From positions 1 to 18,585 of the forward strand of contig CAJWAY010000013.1 of the NCBI GenBank assembly GCA_913020685.1: 18,585 nt of DNA, in the 5' to 3' direction. Positions 14,776 to 18,585 of the stretch are shown one piece after another; the stretch's first letter is position 1, and each line of letters starts with the position of its first letter. Position numbers and translations under genes: made by a program. The notes under the pieces are model-generated. The model ran no database searches, was not told the origin of the DNA, and saw only the letters and a program-made list of their open reading frames with translations. This stretch comes from an uncultured Flavobacteriaceae bacterium (GTDB lineage: Bacteria > Bacteroidota > Bacteroidia > Flavobacteriales > Flavobacteriaceae).

Positions 14776-17004
14776 CTATTTATTCTCCAAAACTTTAAGA
14801 AGTTCCTCTGCAAAAGCTAACATTTGTTTTATTTCTTGGATGCTAGCCAGTCGTTCTTTGCTACGAATCAATAGAGTGTTTCCATCAGATTCTAAGTAGT
14901 AAGCAGGGTGGCTTTCAAAGAAGTAGATAAGATCATCTGTAAAAAATGATCGAATTGATTTTACATCCTCACCTCTTAAGTAAAACCTTCTTGAGAAATC
15001 GGGATATCTTTTAAAGTCAATATCTTCTAGCCCAGACAATTGAAATATTGTGGTCATAAAGTTTTCTTTATCCATAGCAAATACCGGCATTTTATTTGAG
15101 ACTTTTATTTGCAAAAAGGTCGACCTTAAATCCTCCCTTGCAATAAATGCACCCTCACTGTATGATAGATCAAACAGCAAGAATTCCTTGTTTTTGCTTT
15201 CTAAGTTGTTGTATCGATAGTTAATCCATTTGGTTTTGAAATAATAAAATCGCTCTAAGTTATCGTAGTTTGAAAGGGGTTCGGCAAGGTAATCCCAATC
15301 TAAGATGGTAGATAATTTTTGCAGAAGCTTTTGCCTTTTGGTTAAAGAAACTTGAAAATTCAAAAGAGACGATTCTGGCAAGCTTTTGCGAAGGGCAAAA
15401 GGGTGCTCTGTCTTAGCTTCGTGAACATCAAGTCCAATGATTTCAAAAAACCCACTCTGACGGGAAAAGTTTCGGCTATAATCGTTAAGCCCCTCCATAA
15501 CTGTATGGTCTACAAATTCACAAAGAGAAAAATCGATAATGGCGTGAGCACTTGGAGGAATTTCATCTAATTTGGACTTAAGCTTAAAAAAGTTAAGGAA
15601 GCTGCAAAAATTCTTTACACTGACATAATAATTGCCTGACTCCTCTTCCAAATACATCAAAACATTTGGCTTGAGCCAATTACGGTAAAATAGAACCCCA
15701 CTTTTGTTGATGATGATGTGGACCAGAATTGTGACTAATATCCCCAAAAGAATTCCTGTGGTCAAAGTAGTCATGAGCGTTGCTAACAAAGTGGTTACAA
15801 AAATGATGGCTTGTTCTTTTCCTATCCTATAAATACGCAACAAGTTTTTGGGTGCAGCCAATCTGTATCCAGTATAAACTAAAATTGCCGCAAGAGCAGG
15901 CATTGGTATTTTTTGAATTTGTTTTGCAAATAACAGAATGAAAACAACTAAAAAGGCAGCGTGAAAAAAGTTAGCAGAGCGATTATTTGCTCCGTTATTT
16001 ACATTTACTGAACTTCTTGCAATAACTGTTACTACATTTAGTCCCCCAAAAAACCCACTAACAACTGTTGCTATACCTAAGGCCCTAAGATCCTTATTGA
16101 TGTTAGATCTTCTTTTCAATGGGTCTAGCTTATCTACAGCTTTGATACTTAACAATGACTCAATAACAGCCACAAGGGTTATAGACATGGTGTGGCCCAT
16201 AAAATCAGAGGTTGATATTTTCCCAAAGTCAGGTCTAGGCAGTGAAGCCAGAAGGTTATCAGGAATCGTGATCATTAGATTAGAACCCAATACATCTGGG
16301 GTTTTTAAGATCAGATCATAATAATACATCACTCCTATTGAGGCGATTACAACCCACATAGGGGCAGGAATCAATTGAAAAACAGAAATTCTTAGACGGG
16401 CATAGGAAAATAAAAAAACCAAACTCAACACCCCAATAGAACTCGCTAAAATCAATTCCCCCGAGGGACTGTTTAATAAATTTATGATGGAGTTAGGGAT
16501 TTGAACCAATTGATTGATTGTATTGCCTTTGACATCTGTAAAGCCCAACATTACGTGAAACTGTTTGGCCAGAATACCCACCCCAATGGCAGCTAACATA
16601 CCTTGCAATGCGGAAGAAGGAAAAAATTCACTTAAGGCACCCAAGCGGAAAAGCCCGAACAGAAAAAGTAAAAGACCAGAGAGCATGATGGCCGCCAAGG
16701 TGAACAAATAACCAGAGGCGATGATTTCTTTATAGGTTTCTCCCTCTCCTAATCCAATAATGGCGGACAGAATTACAATAACCAGACCATTCCCAGGACC
16801 AGTTATGGTGAGGTGTGATCCACCTAGAATAGAAACTACCATACCGCCAGCTATGGCTGCGACAATACCTGCCATAGGTGGGGCCTCGGAGGCAATAGCC
16901 AATCCTAACCCTAAAGGCAAGGCGATGAGGGAAACTACAAACCCTGAAAAGATATTTTTCGGTAAGCCAGCAATAAATTGCTTTATAGGCGAGGCATTAC
17001 TCAT
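14776..17004 (-). CDS. SulP-family anion transporter with STAS domain and long C-terminal extension
   Basis: Inner-membrane SulP/SLC26-type transporter for sulfate, bicarbonate or a similar anion. The 742-aa protein has a hydrophobic transport domain (about residues 10-440) with family-like segments TITGPGNGLVIVILSAI (66-82), VAVIESLLSIKAVDKLD (278-294) and GGLNVVTVIARSSVNVNNGA (320-339). A STAS-like domain follows (about 450-530), with IDFSLCEFVDHTVMEG around D491 and S493. About 200 further residues (545-742) are not part of a standard SulP protein. Their end (FYLRGEDVKSIRSFFTDDLI, LLIRSKERLASIQEI) vaguely recalls DUF3137-like domains, but that is a weak guess. The start overlaps the stop of the upstream universal stress protein gene by 8 nt. 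Substrate is not decidable from sequence; no carbonic anhydrase or sulfate assimilation gene is in the window. Confidence 0.93.
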   Translation of the reverse strand: MSNASPIKQFIAGLPKNIFSGFVVSLIALPLGLGLAIASEAPPMAGIVAAIAGGMVVSILGGSHLTITGPGNGLVIVILSAIIGLGEGETYKEIIASGYLFTLAAIMLSGLLLFLFGLFRLGALSEFFPSSALQGMLAAIGVGILAKQFHVMLGFTDVKGNTINQLVQIPNSIINLLNSPSGELILASSIGVLSLVFLFSYARLRISVFQLIPAPMWVVIASIGVMYYYDLILKTPDVLGSNLMITIPDNLLASLPRPDFGKISTSDFMGHTMSITLVAVIESLLSIKAVDKLDPLKRRSNINKDLRALGIATVVSGFFGGLNVVTVIARSSVNVNNGANNRSANFFHAAFLVVFILLFAKQIQKIPMPALAAILVYTGYRLAAPKNLLRIYRIGKEQAIIFVTTLLATLMTTLTTGILLGILVTILVHIIINKSGVLFYRNWLKPNVLMYLEEESGNYYVSVKNFCSFLNFFKLKSKLDEIPPSAHAIIDFSLCEFVDHTVMEGLNDYSRNFSRQSGFFEIIGLDVHEAKTEHPFALRKSLPESSLLNFQVSLTKRQKLLQKLSTILDWDYLAEPLSNYDNLERFYYFKTKWINYRYNNLESKNKEFLLFDLSYSEGAFIAREDLRSTFLQIKVSNKMPVFAMDKENFMTTIFQLSGLEDIDFKRYPDFSRRFYLRGEDVKSIRSFFTDDLIYFFESHPAYYLESDGNTLLIRSKERLASIQEIKQMLAFAEELLKVLENK

Positions 17005-17860
17005 TTCCTTTGGAGTTTATGATTAACACATCTGTGGGCAATTCTGCCAGTATATGCTCAAGATCCCTTGTAAATAGCCTGTCAATAAAACTGAGATTCT
17101 CTTGAGCATTCATAACCAACAAGTCAGCACGAACAACTTTGGCATAATGCCCAATAGAGTATCCTCTTCTTCCAAAAATGCTTTGGGTTGTCCAATTAAT
17201 ATTGGTTGTAAGTTTGGAAGGGAGTTTTTTTAAAACATCCTTAACTCGTATTTGTTCTTGACGCCTGAGCTTTTCTTTTTTGATGGTGGCCTGTCTCAAA
17301 CTTCTGTCATCATCGACAGAAATAGCAACTTTGGATTGACTTATTTCCTCTACCAAAGATATTTTTTTTGCCCCCAAAGCTTTTGCAACCACAAACGAGG
17401 ATTCAATAGTATCTTTAGTTTGTGGACTGTCAAATCCATTGACTACAATGTGTTGACAAGGCTTTCTTTCCAATGAGGGATTGATCAACAATAAAACCGA
17501 ACACTTCGCCTTTCGGGTAATTTTCCTAGCAATTGATCCCAAATAAAACTTTACTACATTTTCTCTTTTTAATGCTCCTAATAGAATTAGATCTACATCA
17601 AATTCTTCACTGGCCCCCAATAAGGTACGGACGGGGTTTCCCGCTATCCATTCTATGTTTATTTTAGAACACCTAACTGGACTGGATGCTACTATATCCC
17701 TAAATCGCGACTCTTTTTCTGGAGTCTTACTTCCTGCATGGATAAAGATCAGTTCACCCTTAAAATAATTGGCCAACCTAAGAGACTCGTATATGTTGGC
17801 CTTTAGGTTGGGCGAAAAGGCAAACCCTACCAAGATTTTTTTGAAAGAGATTGAACTCAT
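16997..17860 (-). CDS. tandem-domain universal stress protein (UspA family)
   Basis: Cytoplasmic protein with two UspA-like domains (about residues 1-140 and 150-287), a common Bacteroidota form. The first domain opens with FKKILVGFAFSPNLKANIYESL and ends with LGSIARKITRKAKCSVLLLI, the usual nucleotide-loop region and final strand. The second ends LEHILAELPTDVLIINS and has a less clear nucleotide motif. ATG 17860 (MSSISFKKILV) is chosen; a TTG at 17881 would add seven residues but is less family-like. The stop overlaps the SulP transporter start by 8 nt, so the two are translated from one mRNA, and a regulatory role on the transporter is a reasonable but untested inference. No convincing promoter was identified upstream. 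Confidence 0.9.
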   Translation of the reverse strand: MSSISFKKILVGFAFSPNLKANIYESLRLANYFKGELIFIHAGSKTPEKESRFRDIVASSPVRCSKINIEWIAGNPVRTLLGASEEFDVDLILLGALKRENVVKFYLGSIARKITRKAKCSVLLLINPSLERKPCQHIVVNGFDSPQTKDTIESSFVVAKALGAKKISLVEEISQSKVAISVDDDRSLRQATIKKEKLRRQEQIRVKDVLKKLPSKLTTNINWTTQSIFGRRGYSIGHYAKVVRADLLVMNAQENLSFIDRLFTRDLEHILAELPTDVLIINSKGNE

Positions 17861-18058
17861 ACCTACAATATAAAAATTCAATTTTCACCATCCAAATTTT
17901 TTCTCAGTCGACAATTGTTTGTGTTTTAAATGGATTTCACTTAAATTATTGTTTTCATGTGTAACAAAAAGGATTTAAACTACTTTCACGATTATTATGG
18001 AAATTTTAAAGAAACTCTAACTTTTATTTTGTTTACTTAAATACCCTTAGTAAATAAA
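17861..18058. other. intergenic region upstream of the universal stress protein gene
   Basis: This AT-rich stretch separates the USP gene from the inverted repeats downstream of lepA. I see no ORF of credible size and no RNA gene. On the minus strand AAAATTTG before the USP gene differs from TAnnTTTG at the first base only; this is the best promoter candidate but weak. Confidence 0.4.
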
Positions 18059-18079
18059 ATTAGCAATGTAATTGCTAAT
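18059..18079. repeat. perfect 9-bp inverted repeat
   Basis: ATTAGCAAT (18059-18067) and ATTGCTAAT (18071-18079) are perfect reverse complements separated by GTA. On the minus strand the hairpin is followed by TTTATTTA, so it could be a weak intrinsic terminator for lepA, which ends 86 nt upstream. It could instead be an operator site for the USP-SulP genes. The stem is mostly A-T pairs, so stability as RNA is modest. Confidence 0.5.
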
Positions 18080-18091
18080 CGGAAAGGCAGG

Positions 18092-18109
18092 TTGAATTAG
18101 CGAATTCAA
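18092..18109. repeat. perfect 7-bp inverted repeat
   Basis: TTGAATT (18092-18098) and AATTCAA (18103-18109) are perfect reverse complements around AGCG. It lies 12 nt from the first inverted repeat. On the minus strand the T-rich tract precedes the hairpin instead of following it, so this element does not look like a terminator for lepA. Confidence 0.45.
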
Positions 18110-18165
18110 GAATAAAAAAATAAAAAGCAGATCAAAATAGATTTTTAGAGGATAATAAAGGAACT

Positions 18166-18585
18166 TCAATCATTTAACTTTAATACCGCCATAAATGCTT
18201 GTTGGGGAATTTCTACACTGCCAACCTGGCGCATTTTCTTTTTCCCTTTTTTTTGTTTTTCGAGCAATTTTCGCTTTCGAGTAATGTCTCCTCCATAACA
18301 CTTTGCGGTAACGTCTTTTCTAAGAGCTTTTATAGTTTCTCTGGAAATGATTTTCGCCCCAATGGCTGCCTGAATGGGTATGTCAAATTGTTGCCGTGGT
18401 ATCAACTCTCTCAGCTTTTCGCACATTTTTTTACCTATAGAGTATGCGTTGTCGGCGTGAATTAGCGCAGAAAGTGCATCTACAGGATTGCTATTTAACA
18501 ATATATCTACTTTTACCAGTTTCGACGGACGCATCCCAATCGGAGAATAGTCAAATGATGCATATCCTTTGGAAACGGTTTTAAG
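18166..18585 (-). CDS. lepA: elongation factor 4 (LepA), C-terminal part
   Basis: Ribosome-associated GTPase that affects translation elongation or ribosome assembly. Only the last 139 codons are in the window; the frame is open to the edge, so the gene continues beyond 18585. The visible part starts within KTVSKGYASFDYSPIGMRPS, which belongs to the EF-G domain V-like region, and continues through the LepA-specific C-terminal domain: LIHADNAYSIGKKMCEKLRELIPRQQFDIPIQAAIG, the basic segment DVTAKCYGGDITRKRKLLEKQKKGKKKMR, and the near-invariant end VEIPQQAFMAVLK. The methionine at 18534 is internal, not a start. The gene is read in the same direction as the USP-SulP run but is separated from it by about 305 nt with two inverted repeats. 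Confidence 0.97.
   Translation of the reverse strand, partial: LKTVSKGYASFDYSPIGMRPSKLVKVDILLNSNPVDALSALIHADNAYSIGKKMCEKLRELIPRQQFDIPIQAAIGAKIISRETIKALRKDVTAKCYGGDITRKRKLLEKQKKGKKKMRQVGSVEIPQQAFMAVLKLND

Noticed and set aside
1..18585. CRISPR arrays, insertion sequences, phage or defence genes
   Set aside because: No regularly spaced direct repeats, transposase, integrase or defence-type domains were seen on either strand.

Overview
The window looks like a chromosomal housekeeping segment of a Bacteroidota bacterium, most likely Flavobacteriia. Base composition is AT-rich: hand-counted coding lines are about 35-40% G+C, and one intergenic region is under 20%. Starts are preceded by A-rich leaders, not Shine-Dalgarno sequences. 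Five transcription units have an exact Bacteroidota -7 box (TAnnTTTG) just upstream. The gene content is typical of the group: GlnRS together with GluRS, a GIN-domain surface protein, a SulP transporter with a long tail, and S8 and M1 exported peptidases. I see no transposase, phage gene, integrase, CRISPR array or other sign of recent transfer.

Layout. (1) 1-4668: gltX and an SPFH membrane protein run on the plus strand and meet glnS, on the minus strand, with only 2 nt between stop codons; folB diverges from glnS. (2) 4686-4770: tRNA-Cys(GCA) with its own promoter. (3) 4797-7712: rnr (RNase R) followed by a GIN-domain protein, both minus strand. (4) 7738-8192: a gene-free region of about 19% G+C between divergent rnr and rpiB, with near-matches to DnaA boxes; it is a possible replication origin but unproven. 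(5) 8214-9107: rpiB and an ElaA-like acetyltransferase, plus strand. (6) 9088-17860: a long tightly packed minus-strand run, transcribed in the order USP, SulP transporter, SMP-30-like protein, metallo-beta-lactamase-fold hydrolase, S8 protease, M1 peptidase, rnpA. Junctions are overlaps of 8, 1, 4 and 4 nt or gaps of 41 and 4 nt, so much of it may be one operon with translational coupling. (7) 17861-18165: intergenic DNA with two perfect inverted repeats. (8) 18166-18585: the 3' end of lepA, cut by the window edge.

Functionally the window mixes translation and RNA metabolism (gltX, glnS, tRNA-Cys, rnr, rnpA, lepA), core metabolism (folB, rpiB), envelope proteins (SPFH, GIN, S8, M1, SMP-30-like) and anion transport (SulP with a stress protein). 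I found no clear new defence or mobile system. The points most worth checking are the AT-rich rnr/rpiB spacer, the C-terminal extension of the SulP transporter, the overlapping hydrolase/peptidase/rnpA chain, and the matched promoter-to-start geometry of gltX and glnS.
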